A stretch of 64,000 nt of DNA, from positions 1-64,000 of the forward strand of contig JAEWIX010000090.1 of NCBI GenBank assembly GCA_023386885.1, in the 5' to 3' direction. The notes beneath the pieces are model-generated. The model worked only from the letters and a program-made list of their open reading frames with translations. It was not told the DNA's origin and did not search any database. The translations under genes were made by a program, and so were the position numbers. The DNA is from Pseudomonadota bacterium. Lineage in GTDB: Bacteria; Pseudomonadota; Alphaproteobacteria; Rhizobiales; Xanthobacteraceae. Of this stretch, positions 55,090 through 63,606 are shown piece by piece; the first letter of the stretch is position 1; every line of letters begins with the position of its first letter.

Positions 55090-55664
55090 GGGCAGCCCGC
55101 CGTGGCGATGGTCGGCATCGGCGCGTCGCGTTGCGTTCGCGTGGCGATGCCCACCGGCGTATCGTAAAGCCGCAACATGAGCTGATATCGTTCGATGCCG
55201 CCGGTTGGCAGCCAGTTTCCGGAGCGCGCGCGCGAGGCCAGACGAATGGCGAAAGAGCCGTCTGCGTTGCGGACGATCTCCTCGCTGGTGAAGCCATAAC
55301 GCTGGACCGCGTTCGCGACGAGATGCCCCTTGGTGTCGTATAGCGTCAGCGTCCAGAATCGTGCGGGCGGTGTGACACCGCTGACGGTGATGTCGCAACG
55401 ACCGTCGAGCGGGCGCTTGCTATCGTCGGTGGTGGCGATGAAAGCGATGCCGTCGCCGGTACCGAGCGGCAGCTCGCCACTGCGAACGATCGTCGCGCGC
55501 GTGTAGGGATTGATTTCCGTGGTGCCGATACGCGGACGCGCGGTCCAGGCGCCGATGGTCAGCGTCCCGAGATCGGTGCCGCGCGTCGCAGTCACCCATG
55601 TCGCACCGAGCCCGACCACGGTTGCGAGAATGAGAATCAATAACGTCGTCAGGATCAGCCGCAC
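55086..55664 (-). CDS. DUF1214 domain membrane protein
   Basis: A 192-residue protein with an N-terminal membrane helix (LILTTLLILILATVVGLGAT) and a periplasmic DUF1214 domain: IGTTEINPYTRATIVRSGEL, RCDITVSGVTPPARFWTLTL and SGNWLPTGGIERYQLMLRLY. The GTG at 55664 is the inferred start, 40 bases after the penicillin-binding protein stop. It is coupled to the DUF1254 gene by an ATGA overlap. Confidence 0.86.
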   Translation of the reverse strand: MRLILTTLLILILATVVGLGATWVTATRGTDLGTLTIGAWTARPRIGTTEINPYTRATIVRSGELPLGTGDGIAFIATTDDSKRPLDGRCDITVSGVTPPARFWTLTLYDTKGHLVANAVQRYGFTSEEIVRNADGSFAIRLASRARSGNWLPTGGIERYQLMLRLYDTPVGIATRTQRDAPMPTIATAGCP

Positions 55665-55704
55665 GTCTGGACCGTTATCATTGTTATGGCGCCAAACGGT
55701 TTCA

Positions 55705-58104
55705 TCAGTTCTTGCGGGCCGACGTCGGGCTGTGGTTTGTCGATGGCTTTGCGGACGCGGTACTTCTTTCTGAAGAGGCGGATCCGGTGGTGGTCGGCTC
55801 GAACGGCGTGAGCGATGACGTCTTGCCGATGGTCTTGCCGGCTTCGTCCAGCATCTTCTCGATACGCACCAGAATGTCCGCGCCGTGCCGGGTGAGGACC
55901 GGAGGCGGGCCGAACCTTGCGTCGTCGTCGAGGGCCGCAAGTGCGGCGGCGTTCGCCGCCGAAGGCTTGGCCGGCACTTCGATTCCGGCGATCGTCTTGA
56001 TCTCGACGCCCTGATGCGCCGCGACCATGATGTCGTGCCACGTCTGCGCCGGCAGCGATCCGCCGGTCATGCGATTGGTCGGCGAGTAATCGTCGTTGCC
56101 GTACCACACGGCGCAGGTGAAATTGCCGGTGTATCCGACGAACCATGCATCGCGATAATTGTTCGTGGTGCCGGTCTTGCCTGCGGTCGGGATACCGTCG
56201 AGCGCGGCGCGCCGTGCGGTGCCTTCGCTGACGACGTGACTCATCATGCCCGCCATGTCGGAGGCGACCGACGCGGGAATGATCTGACGTGGCTGTGGTC
56301 CGTCGCGATCCCAGCGCCAGACGAGGTCGCCTGCACCGGTGCGAACCTCGAGGATCGCATGCGGCGTCACCGCTTTGCCTCTGTTGGGGAAGGCGGCATA
56401 GGCGACGGCATGTTCGAGGACGTTGACTTCATCGGCGCCGATCGGCAGCGACGGCGTATCCGGCAGCGGCGTGACGATACCGAACCGGCGGGCGACTTCG
56501 ATGATCTTGGCGCGGCCGGCCTTGGGTCCGGACTTGCCGCCGAGCGCGATCGAGAGTTTCACCGGCACGACATTGATCGAACGTGTCAACGCTTGCGTCA
56601 GCGTCACCGTGCCGGAATAGGAGTGGCCGTAGTTCTGCGGGCACCAGTTGCCGATGCATACGGGGCCATCCACGATGGTGGACGTGGGCTTGAAGCCGTT
56701 CAGCAGCGCGGTCGTGTAAACATACGGTTTGAACGACGAGCCGGGCTGGCGCATCGCGTCCACCGCGCGGTTGAACTGGCTGGCGCCGTAGTCGCGGCCA
56801 CCCACCATCGCGCGCACGCCGCCATCGAGATCGGCAACGACGGTTGCCGCTTGCGTCGCGTGATAATCGCGGCCGAACTGGCGCAACTGGTTTTCGATCG
56901 CGGCTTCGGCGGCATGCTGCACGTTCATGTCGATCGCGGTGCGGACCACGAACACGCGCTCGGTGTAGGATTTCGGGAAGGTGTCGACCACCTTGCGCAT
57001 CTCGTCGAAGGCCCAGTCGAGATAATAGTTCGGCGAGTTTTCGTCGCGGCGATCGACGGCGGTGGCCGGATTGCGCCGTGCGCCGAACACCTGACCTTCG
57101 GTCATGAAGCCGGCTTCGACCATGTTGTCGAGCACGACGTTGGCGCGCGCGCGGGCGGCCGGCAGGTTGATGTGCGGCGCGTATTTGGTCGGCGCCTTGA
57201 ACAGGCCGGCGAGCATCGCGGCTTCTGCGAGATTGATGTCGCGCACCGACTTGTTGAAATAGAAGTGCGCCGCGCCGTCGACGCCGAAGGTGCCGCCGCC
57301 CATGTAAGCGCGGTCGAGATAGAGTTTCAGGATTTCGTTTTTGGTCAAACGCGTCTCGAGCCAGATCGCGAGGAAGGCCTCATTGACCTTGCGCTCGATG
57401 GTACGCTCGTTGCTCAGAAACAGATTCTTCGCGAGTTGCTGCGTGATCGACGATCCGCCTTGCCGCACGCCGCCGGCTTGTGCGTTGGTCACCAGCGCGC
57501 GGAAGGTGCCGGCGACATCGATGCCGAAGTGATCGTAGAAGCGGCGGTCTTCGGTGGCGAGCGTGGCCTTGATCAGGTTGTCGGGAAAGTCTTCGAGCGG
57601 AATCGCATCGTTGTGCTTGATGCCGCGGCTGCCGATCGGATTGCCGTAGCGATCGAGAAACGTGACCGCGAGATCGGATTTCTTCAGCCAGTTGTCGTCG
57701 GCGGTTTCACGAAACGCCGGCACCGCGAGCGCAAGTAACAGGATGAGACCGGCCAACCCGATCGTCGCGGCTTCCGATAGCGGCTCGATGAAGATCCAGC
57801 GCTTCCAGCGGCCGACATAGAAGCGATCCATGAAGGCGGAGTAGCGCTCGTAGAGTTCGCGCGTAGCGGCGCCCGACGAGAACACGGTGGAATCGATGCG
57901 CGCATCGAAGTCCAGCAGGAAATGCCGGATTCGTTGCTTCCAATCACTTGGTAACAGTTGGCGCACCGGGACCCTTGACCACTTCGGCGTTCGAACGCCC
58001 AGCCCGAGCGCTCTCGAAAACGTCGTCCGGGAATCTTGCGGCAATCCCGTGGCGCTTTTGCGTCCGGATTGGCGCGGGCCATCTTCTAACCGAGTACGGG
58101 CCAT
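55705..58104 (-). CDS. mrcA: class A penicillin-binding protein (PBP1A-like)
   Basis: A 799-residue bifunctional peptidoglycan synthase. A cytoplasmic lead of about 110 residues precedes one membrane helix (113-130). The glycosyltransferase domain has the catalytic TEDRRFYDHFGID (Glu185) and GGSSITQQLAKNL. The transpeptidase domain has SSFK (nucleophile Ser456, Lys459) and AGKTGTTNN. An acidic/Ser-rich tail ends the protein. It builds and cross-links wall glycan at the inner membrane. DUF1214/DUF1254 genes follow closely. It diverges from the UPF0260 gene. Confidence 0.95.
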   Translation of the reverse strand: MARTRLEDGPRQSGRKSATGLPQDSRTTFSRALGLGVRTPKWSRVPVRQLLPSDWKQRIRHFLLDFDARIDSTVFSSGAATRELYERYSAFMDRFYVGRWKRWIFIEPLSEAATIGLAGLILLLALAVPAFRETADDNWLKKSDLAVTFLDRYGNPIGSRGIKHNDAIPLEDFPDNLIKATLATEDRRFYDHFGIDVAGTFRALVTNAQAGGVRQGGSSITQQLAKNLFLSNERTIERKVNEAFLAIWLETRLTKNEILKLYLDRAYMGGGTFGVDGAAHFYFNKSVRDINLAEAAMLAGLFKAPTKYAPHINLPAARARANVVLDNMVEAGFMTEGQVFGARRNPATAVDRRDENSPNYYLDWAFDEMRKVVDTFPKSYTERVFVVRTAIDMNVQHAAEAAIENQLRQFGRDYHATQAATVVADLDGGVRAMVGGRDYGASQFNRAVDAMRQPGSSFKPYVYTTALLNGFKPTSTIVDGPVCIGNWCPQNYGHSYSGTVTLTQALTRSINVVPVKLSIALGGKSGPKAGRAKIIEVARRFGIVTPLPDTPSLPIGADEVNVLEHAVAYAAFPNRGKAVTPHAILEVRTGAGDLVWRWDRDGPQPRQIIPASVASDMAGMMSHVVSEGTARRAALDGIPTAGKTGTTNNYRDAWFVGYTGNFTCAVWYGNDDYSPTNRMTGGSLPAQTWHDIMVAAHQGVEIKTIAGIEVPAKPSAANAAALAALDDDARFGPPPVLTRHGADILVRIEKMLDEAGKTIGKTSSLTPFEPTTTGSASSERSTASAKPSTNHSPTSARKN

Positions 58105-58259
58105 AAACCAATGGCGTCGTTGAGTTTTCCGCCGATACGGCTAACGGCGGGGCGGGTTCTGCCGGCGAAGGGGAGGTCATATCCGGCGGTGTCGCTTGCG
58201 CGGTGGGTCCTGCTACCTCTACATCGTTCTCGGATTCTTGCTTCGGACCTTTCGAACGA

Positions 58260-58772
58260 ATGACGCGCCGCCCGCCAAAGCCTTCCGCTCAGGAGGGTTT
58301 CTTCTGGAAAACCAAGACGTTGGAGGAGATGTCCAGCGCCGAATGGGAAAGCCTTTGCGACGGCTGCGCCCGCTGCTGCCTGGAAAAGCTCGAGGACGAG
58401 GACACCGGCAAGATCTATTTCACTCATGTCTCCTGCAAATTGCTCGATGCCGGAACCTGCGGCTGCAAGGACTACGCGAATCGCTCGGCCAAGGTGGCGG
58501 ACTGCGTGCGGCTGACGCCGGAGAATGTCCGGACGCTGAACTGGCTGCCGCCGAGCTGTGCCTACAAGCTGGTGGCGGAGGGGCGGGACCTCTACTGGTG
58601 GCATCCGCTGATCTCCGGCGACCCGAACACCGTGCATGAGGCCGGGGTGTCTGTGCGCGGTCGCGTCTTCGGCACCGAGGACGACGTTCCGGATTCGGAA
58701 CTGGAAGATCACATCGTGCGCTGGCCGGCGCTGTTGCCCAAGCGTGCGCGATTGAAGAAGCGGCCGGCTTAG
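58260..58772 (+). CDS. YcgN-like (UPF0260) cysteine-cluster protein
   Basis: A 170-residue protein of the UPF0260/YcgN family. The N-terminal WESLCDGCARCCLEKLEDED and later CKLLDAGTCGCKDYANR and VADCVRLTPEN give a conserved set of cysteines, probably a metal or Fe-S cluster site. LPPSCAYKLVAEGRDLYWWH near the end is also typical. ATG 58260 gives the usual family start; a longer frame opens at 58203. The function is unknown. Divergent from mrcA. Confidence 0.92.
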   Translation: MTRRPPKPSAQEGFFWKTKTLEEMSSAEWESLCDGCARCCLEKLEDEDTGKIYFTHVSCKLLDAGTCGCKDYANRSAKVADCVRLTPENVRTLNWLPPSCAYKLVAEGRDLYWWHPLISGDPNTVHEAGVSVRGRVFGTEDDVPDSELEDHIVRWPALLPKRARLKKRPA

Positions 58773-58890
58773 TTCCTCGCGCGGATCGATCTCGCGCTGC
58801 CGTCCCAATCTCACGTTGCCGTCATTGCATATGCATCGCCGCGCGCCACCCATGCGCGGGACCCCATGGGCGGATCACCGTTAACACGTT

Positions 58891-58939
58891 AAGGAGATGC
58901 CGCGTGACCGCAATGGCGCCTTTCAGCACACAGCGATGA
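58891..58939 (+). promoter_or_regulatory. leader ORF (11 codons) with strong ribosome site before the MFS gene
   Basis: AAGGAG at 58891-58896 is ideally placed for the GTG at 58904, which encodes an 11-residue peptide (MTAMAPFSTQR). Its TGA (58937-58939) overlaps the MFS ATG at 58936. The only other in-frame MFS start, ATG 58897, directly abuts the AAGGAG and so is badly spaced. This suggests translation of the pump through coupling to a short leader peptide. Confidence 0.5.
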
Positions 58940-60528
58940 GCAGGTTCGAACCGCAGAACGATGGATCGGGCGAGGTGCAATCCTTGTCCGCCGCCGAGGC
59001 ACGGCGGCTGACCGACGAGGTGATCGAACTCGACGGCGCGCCGCCGCTCGCGCCTGGCGATGCGCTGACGCAGAGCGAAGTCCGCACCATCCTGATGAGC
59101 CTGATGCTGACGATGTTCCTGGCCGCGCTGGACCAGACCATCGTGGCGACGGCGCTGCCGACCATCGGCGCGCAATTCCGCGACGCGGCCAATCTGTCGT
59201 GGATCATCACTGCCTATCTGCTGGCCTCGACCGCGGTTGCGCCGGTGTTCGGCACGCTCAGCGACATCTACGGCCGCAAGGCGATGATCGTGCTGGCGCT
59301 CAGCCTGTTCATCGCCGGCTCGGTGATGTGCGCGCTTGCGCCGAACATGACGGTGCTGATTATCGCGCGCGGCGTGCAGGGGCTCGGCGGCGGCGGCATC
59401 ATGCCGATCGTGCAGACCATCATTTCCGACGTGGTGACACCGCGCGAACGTGGCCGCTATCAATCCTATTTCAGCGGCGTGTGGGTGGCGGCGGGCATCG
59501 GCGGCCCGGTGCTCGGCGGCGTCTTCGCTGAACATCTGCACTGGTCGCTGATCTTCTGGATCAACGTGCCGCTGGCAGCGGCGGGGCTCGGCCTGTTGCT
59601 GCCGCGCATGAAGCGCATCCCGGTATTCCATCGCCGCCGCAAGGTCGATTGGCTCGGCGGCGTCATGCTGATGGCCGGCGCGGTGATCTTCACGCTGCTC
59701 CTGACCTGGGGTGGCACGCGACTCGCGTGGTCGTCGCCGGAGGCATTGGCGATGATCTGCGCCACCGTCGTGCTGGCGGTGGGATTCGTCTGGCACGCCG
59801 GACGGATCGACGAGCCGTTCGTGCCGCTGCCGCTGCTCGGCGGCAGCGTGGTGCCGTTCGGCATTCTCGCCGGCGGTTGCGCGGTCGGCGCCATCGTCGG
59901 GCTGACGGTGCATCTGCCGATCTACTACCTCGTGGTCTATGGCCTGAGCGCCAGCGAAGCCGGGCTCGCATTGATCCCGCTGGTGGCGGTCTCGGTGCTC
60001 GGCGCATGGACCGCCGGGCGCGTGATGGCGACGCTGCCGCGCTACAAATACGTGGCCATCCTCGGCACCGGCACCGCGGTCGCGACCGGGCTGCTGATGA
60101 TGTTCGTCACGCTGCCGCTCTGGGCGATGCTGAGCGTGCTCTCGGTATTCGCCTTCGGGCTCGGCACCACGTTTCCGGTCAGCGTCGTCTCGATCCAGAA
60201 CGCGGTGGCGCGGCCGAAGGTCGGCACCGTCACCGGCGCGATGAATTTCTTCCGCGCACTGATGGCGTCCTTCGCCGTGGCGGCGATGACTGCACTGCTG
60301 CTGATGGCGCTGGGGCCGATCGGTACCGTGCCGTCGGATGCCGTCGGGCATGGCATCGCCACCGACGCCTTCCACCACGCCACCGCCGCGCAGATGATCG
60401 CCGCCTTCCGCTACGTCTTTGGCGCGGCGGTGGCGCTGCTCGGCGTTTCCTTCACCTGCATGTTGCTGATGGAGGAGCGGCCGCTGGCCGGCCCCGCCAC
60501 CCCGCCGCCGGTGGAGATGGCGGAGTAG
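58936..60528 (+). CDS. DHA2 family MFS drug efflux transporter
   Basis: A 530-residue, fourteen-helix proton antiporter of the EmrB/QacA group. Diagnostic parts are LMLTMFLAALDQTIVATALP in helix 1, GTLSDIYGRKAMIVLAL (motif A), ARGVQGLGGGGIMPIVQTII and GPVLGGVFAEHLHWSLIFWI (motif C). It exports lipophilic or cationic drugs; no EmrA-type adaptor is adjacent. An in-frame ATG at 58897 would add 13 residues but has no proper ribosome site. Translation is probably coupled to the leader ORF. Confidence 0.93.
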   Translation: MSRFEPQNDGSGEVQSLSAAEARRLTDEVIELDGAPPLAPGDALTQSEVRTILMSLMLTMFLAALDQTIVATALPTIGAQFRDAANLSWIITAYLLASTAVAPVFGTLSDIYGRKAMIVLALSLFIAGSVMCALAPNMTVLIIARGVQGLGGGGIMPIVQTIISDVVTPRERGRYQSYFSGVWVAAGIGGPVLGGVFAEHLHWSLIFWINVPLAAAGLGLLLPRMKRIPVFHRRRKVDWLGGVMLMAGAVIFTLLLTWGGTRLAWSSPEALAMICATVVLAVGFVWHAGRIDEPFVPLPLLGGSVVPFGILAGGCAVGAIVGLTVHLPIYYLVVYGLSASEAGLALIPLVAVSVLGAWTAGRVMATLPRYKYVAILGTGTAVATGLLMMFVTLPLWAMLSVLSVFAFGLGTTFPVSVVSIQNAVARPKVGTVTGAMNFFRALMASFAVAAMTALLLMALGPIGTVPSDAVGHGIATDAFHHATAAQMIAAFRYVFGAAVALLGVSFTCMLLMEERPLAGPATPPPVEMAE

Positions 60529-60694
60529 GGCGGTTGCCGTTCCGGCCGGCTGTGCCCGTCGGGATTGGATTGCATTTGATCGATCCTTCGGCAGGCGCGT
60601 TAGCAGGGTCGCAATCTTTTGCCGCTAGCCTCCATCGGCTTTCGCGCGCCCGCCTGCTGGCGGGCCGGCATGAACCCGATCTCAGGAGAGTCCC

Positions 60695-60871
60695 GTGCGG
60701 GCTACACTCAGGCGATTTGTCCGCGATCAGTCCGGCGCCACGGCGATCGAGTACGCAATGATCGCTGGTGGAATTGCCATCGTGATTGCCGCCGCCGTCC
60801 AGGCGCTCGGCAGCACGACCGCCGGGAAGTATCAGTCCGTGCAGGACGCCCTCCAGCAGCAAGGGCAGTGA
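60695..60871 (+). CDS. Flp/Fap-type (type IVb) pilin
   Basis: A 58-residue pilin subunit beginning with the GTG at 60695, with AGGAGAG at 60684-60690. A short basic leader (RATLRRFVRDQSGATA) precedes the hydrophobic stretch IEYAMIAGGIAIVIAAAVQA. The Gly-Ala-Thr-Ala-Ile-Glu-Tyr junction is the prepilin peptidase recognition region, with the required Glu five residues after the Gly. Flp pilins are assembled by Tad machinery, which is absent from this window, so the gene is an orphan here. Confidence 0.9.
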   Translation: MRATLRRFVRDQSGATAIEYAMIAGGIAIVIAAAVQALGSTTAGKYQSVQDALQQQGQ

Positions 60872-60908
60872 CGCTTCAGCGCTCAATGCATTTATAGGAA
60901 TTTATACC

Positions 60909-60937
60909 TTGACAGCGTGACGCTGCTCGGGTAAGGT
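60909..60937 (+). promoter_or_regulatory. sigma-70-like promoter
   Basis: TTGACA (60909-60914), a 17-base spacer and TAAGGT (60932-60937). Transcription would start near 60944, about 190 bases before the next gene (61133). That leader contains no ORF I can support. Confidence 0.55.
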
Positions 60938-61057
60938 CACGCCATGCTCCACAATTGGGTTTGACGGACAGTGGTTGGCGGCAGCGTCGAAGCGTCGCCG
61001 CCGCATTCCATGCAATTTGCGCGGCATTTGCACGCGCGGTCTTCAACTCATTGAACC

Positions 61058-61083
61058 GGAACATTCATTCTTTGCCATGCGTT
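61058..61083 (+). promoter_or_regulatory. EcfG-type general stress promoter
   Basis: GGAAC (61058-61062), 17 bases, CGTT (61080-61083) is an exact match to the EcfG consensus. It lies 49 bases before the start codon of the small membrane protein at 61133. Confidence 0.75.
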
Positions 61084-61132
61084 GCCTCGGTGTCGTCGGT
61101 CTAACGGTCGGCAAAAGAAGAGCGAGGACACC

Positions 61133-61285
61133 ATGGCAACCAAGGAACACGGACAGATCGTCGAGACCCCGACCGAGGCGCGTCAGGGCGAACGCGGACC
61201 TTCGATACTTGCGTTGCTGGTAATCAGCACCGGACTCGCCATCGTCATCCTCGGCATCATCTGGTTCGTCTTTATTCGCACATAG
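61133..61285 (+). CDS. small single-span membrane protein
   Basis: A 50-residue protein with a polar N-terminal half (KEHGQIVETPTEARQGERGP) and one membrane helix at the C-terminal end (ILALLVISTGLAIVILGIIW). GAGGA at 61124-61128 supports ATG 61133. An exact EcfG promoter upstream points to induction by general stress. Function unknown; similar short tail-anchored proteins are common in stress regulons of Rhizobiales. Confidence 0.75.
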   Translation: MATKEHGQIVETPTEARQGERGPSILALLVISTGLAIVILGIIWFVFIRT

Positions 61286-61293
61286 CGAGTTGG

Positions 61294-61470
61294 CGTGATT
61301 GCGAGGCGTGGTAGTGGCGAAGCGATCCATTCGCTTCGCTCACTGATAGTCTGAGAATGACGCATCCAACGCGATCGGTCGTGCCCGCGTTATGCCGGGC
61401 ATCACGTTTAGACGTGACGCGATCAAAGACGTGATTGGCCGGCATATAGGCTGAGCGAAGCGATATGCGC
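61294..61470. repeat. degraded dispersed repeats
   Basis: Two diverged repeat copies. 61294-61363 resembles the widespread element starting CGTCATTGCGAG with GCGAAGCGATCCA. 61380-61450 has remnants of the GCCCGG...CCGGGC family (GTGCCCGC...GCCGGGCATCACG and AAAGACGTGATTGGCCGGCA). They separate the small membrane gene from the terminase region. Confidence 0.5.
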
Positions 61471-61498
61471 GTGATGCGCAGCGCGGGAGAAAATTCAC

Positions 61499-62211
61499 AT
61501 GGCGGTGAAGCGGACGACGAAACCGGTGAAGTCGCCGGCCGGAGCCGCGTGCGCCAGTGTCAGGAAACGTGTCGCAAAAAAGACGGCGGCAAAAAGAAGA
61601 CCGCGAAGACGACAATCGCCGCGAAGGCGTCAACCAGGAAAACATCGTCCGCCACGTCGCGCGGGATTTCGAAGAAGGCGACGAAAGCGACAAAAGCGAC
61701 AAAAGCCGTTGCAACACGCAAGGCGACCGTCGCCAAAACGCAACGGCTGGTGGATGACGCGCCGCTTGTGGTCGATGACGGCGACGGCATCGCGCAAACG
61801 AAAATCGCAGCATTGCGCGCGGCGAAAGCGCGCGCAGCGGATCATCGCGGGCGCGTGAAACGCAGCGCGGTGGATCGCCTCAACGATCCGCCGCCTGCCA
61901 CCGGCGGCGCGCTGATCGAGCGTGTCAGCCGCGCCATCGAACGCGAACTGACCCAGATCGAAGTCATTGTCGGTAGTCATCATGTGCCGCCGCGCCAGCG
62001 CACCGAGGCGGAGCGCCGCGCCCGTACGCTGGCCTCGCTGGCGCGGACGCTGCGCGAGGTGACCGCGCTGCGACTGAGCGAAAAGAAAGAGAAGCGCGAG
62101 GATGACGACGCCGTGCCCCGTGACCTCAGCGAGCTTCGACTGGCGCTCGCGCGACGCCTGGACCAGCTTGTCGCCGACGCAAAGACTGCACATCCTGACG
62201 CAACTGAATGA
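61499..62211 (+). CDS. lysine/alanine-rich protein before the terminase, read across a -1 frameshift
   Basis: Coding content begins at ATG 61499 (GGGAGA 12-17 bases upstream) as MAVKRTTKPVKSPAGAACAS and then shifts to the -1 frame, which continues to 62211. The shift coincides with A-AAA-AAG at 61576-61582, in correct phase, giving a product of about 237 residues. The first 80 residues are Lys/Ala/Thr-rich, like histone H1 tails. The rest is helical and charged (GGALIERVSRAIERELTQIE, RRARTLASLARTLREVTALR). Position before the terminase suggests a small-terminase or gp1-like role. It could also be a frameshifted gene or sequence error. Confidence 0.6.
61562..61582 (+). other. candidate programmed -1 frameshift site
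   Basis: The heptamer A-AAA-AAG lies at 61576-61582, in phase with the 61499 frame (codons GCA AAA AAG). AGGA (61562-61565) ends ten bases before it, like the upstream stimulator in dnaX. A weak GCGG/CCGC stem follows. Slippage joins the two lysine-rich reading frames. Confidence 0.5.
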
Positions 62212-63472
62212 AACCGAACTCGAAACGCTCGCCACCACTTGGGACGTCTTCGCGCATCCGCATCAATGTCCGCCGCAAACTGCCGCGAACGGCCTGCCGT
62301 GGCTGACATGGCTGCTGGTCGGCGGGCGTGGCGCGGGCAAGACGCGGGCCGGTGCGGAATGGATTCGCGCGCAGGCGCTGGGGCTGCCGCCGTTCGCCAG
62401 CGAGCCGGCAGCGCGGATCGCGCTGGTGGGCGAAACCGAGCACGACGTGCGCGAGGTGATGATCGAAGGCGTTTCCGGACTGCTCGCGGTGCATCCGCGC
62501 CGCGACCGTCCCAACTGGTCGCCGTCGCGCAAACGGCTGGAATGGCCGAACGGCGCAGTGGCTTATGCATTCTCGGCGGAAGACCCGGAAAGCCTGCGCG
62601 GGCCGCAATTCGGCTGCGCGTGGTCCGACGAGATGGCGAAGTGGCGCTACGCGGAGGCGACGTTCGACATGCTGCAATTCGGGCTGCGGTTGGGGTCGCA
62701 GCCGCGGCAATTGATCACCACGACGCCGCGCCCGACCGCGCTGCTCAAGCGGCTGATGATCGACCCATCGAGTGCGGTGACGAGGGCGCCGACGCAGGCC
62801 AACGCGCTCAACCTCGCGCCGACGTTCCTGAAAAGCGTGATGGCACGCTATCAAGGCACGCGGCTGGGGCGGCAGGAGATCGACGGCGAGATTATCGAGG
62901 ATCGCCCCGACGCATTGTGGTCGCGCGCGCTGATCGAATCCTGCCGTGTCGACGGCGCGCCTTCGCTTGCGCGCATCGTTGTCGCGGTGGATCCGCCGGC
63001 CTCATCGAGCAAGCGCGCGGACGCCTGCGGCATCGTCGCGGCCGGCATCAGCGAAAGCGGCCTCGTCTTTGTGCTGGCGGACGACACCGTGAGCGCGGCG
63101 ACGCCGTCGGCCTGGGCGGCAAAGGCGATCGCACTGTGGCGACGGCTCGAGGCCGACGCGCTGGTTGCGGAAGTCAACCAGGGCGGCGAGATGGTGAGCG
63201 CGGTGATCAAACAAGTGGATAGCACGGTGCCGGTGACGCCGGCGCGCGCCATGCGCGGCAAGTGGCTGCGCGCCGAGCCGGTGGCGACGCTCTACGAACA
63301 GGGCCGCGTCAAACACGCCGGCGCTTTTCCGGCGCTGGAAGACGAGATGTGCGATTTCGGAAGCGGCGGGCTGTCGTCCAGCCGCTCCCCCGACCGCCTC
63401 GACGCGCTGGTGTGGGCGATTACTGCACTCACCACCGCTGCGCGCGTCGCGCCACGGATGCGGGAACTCTAG
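62102..63472 (+). CDS. terminase large subunit (gene-transfer-agent/phage type)
   Basis: A 456-residue DNA-packaging motor. The ATPase half has Walker A GGRGAGKTRAGAEW near residue 74 and Walker B GCAWSDEMAKW. The nuclease half has VVAVDPPASS, an acidic residue in AEVNQGGEM and SPDRLDALVWA, the expected metal-binding acids. It closely fits terminases of the alphaproteobacterial gene transfer agent family (gp2). The start overlaps the lysine-rich gene by 110 bases; ATG 62102 follows GAGG directly, so a slightly later start is possible. Confidence 0.93.
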   Translation: MTTPCPVTSASFDWRSRDAWTSLSPTQRLHILTQLNETELETLATTWDVFAHPHQCPPQTAANGLPWLTWLLVGGRGAGKTRAGAEWIRAQALGLPPFASEPAARIALVGETEHDVREVMIEGVSGLLAVHPRRDRPNWSPSRKRLEWPNGAVAYAFSAEDPESLRGPQFGCAWSDEMAKWRYAEATFDMLQFGLRLGSQPRQLITTTPRPTALLKRLMIDPSSAVTRAPTQANALNLAPTFLKSVMARYQGTRLGRQEIDGEIIEDRPDALWSRALIESCRVDGAPSLARIVVAVDPPASSSKRADACGIVAAGISESGLVFVLADDTVSAATPSAWAAKAIALWRRLEADALVAEVNQGGEMVSAVIKQVDSTVPVTPARAMRGKWLRAEPVATLYEQGRVKHAGAFPALEDEMCDFGSGGLSSSRSPDRLDALVWAITALTTAARVAPRMREL

Positions 63473-63475
63473 GCG

Positions 63476-63580
63476 CGTCATCCTGCGGTGCGAGCGTCGG
63501 CGAGCCTCGATGGATGGCACGCCTGATCACATTCATCCTTCGAGGCTCGCCGCAAATGCGGCTCGCACCTCAGGATGACG
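63476..63580. repeat. long inverted repeat between terminase and portal genes
   Basis: Outer arms CGTCATCCTGCGGTGCGAGC and its near-complement ending CAGGATGACG (63571-63580) enclose a second inverted pair around GCGAGCCTCGA / TCGAGGCTCGC. This is a typical dispersed repeat of the family, placed between two head genes that are normally adjacent. Confidence 0.8.
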
Positions 63581-63606
63581 TTCAACAGAAAATCGTGAGA
63601 TCGAAC

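Noticed and set aside
58822..60378. 518-residue minus-strand open frame
   Set aside because: Antisense to the DHA2 transporter; extreme His/Arg/Gln content and no recognisable motif.
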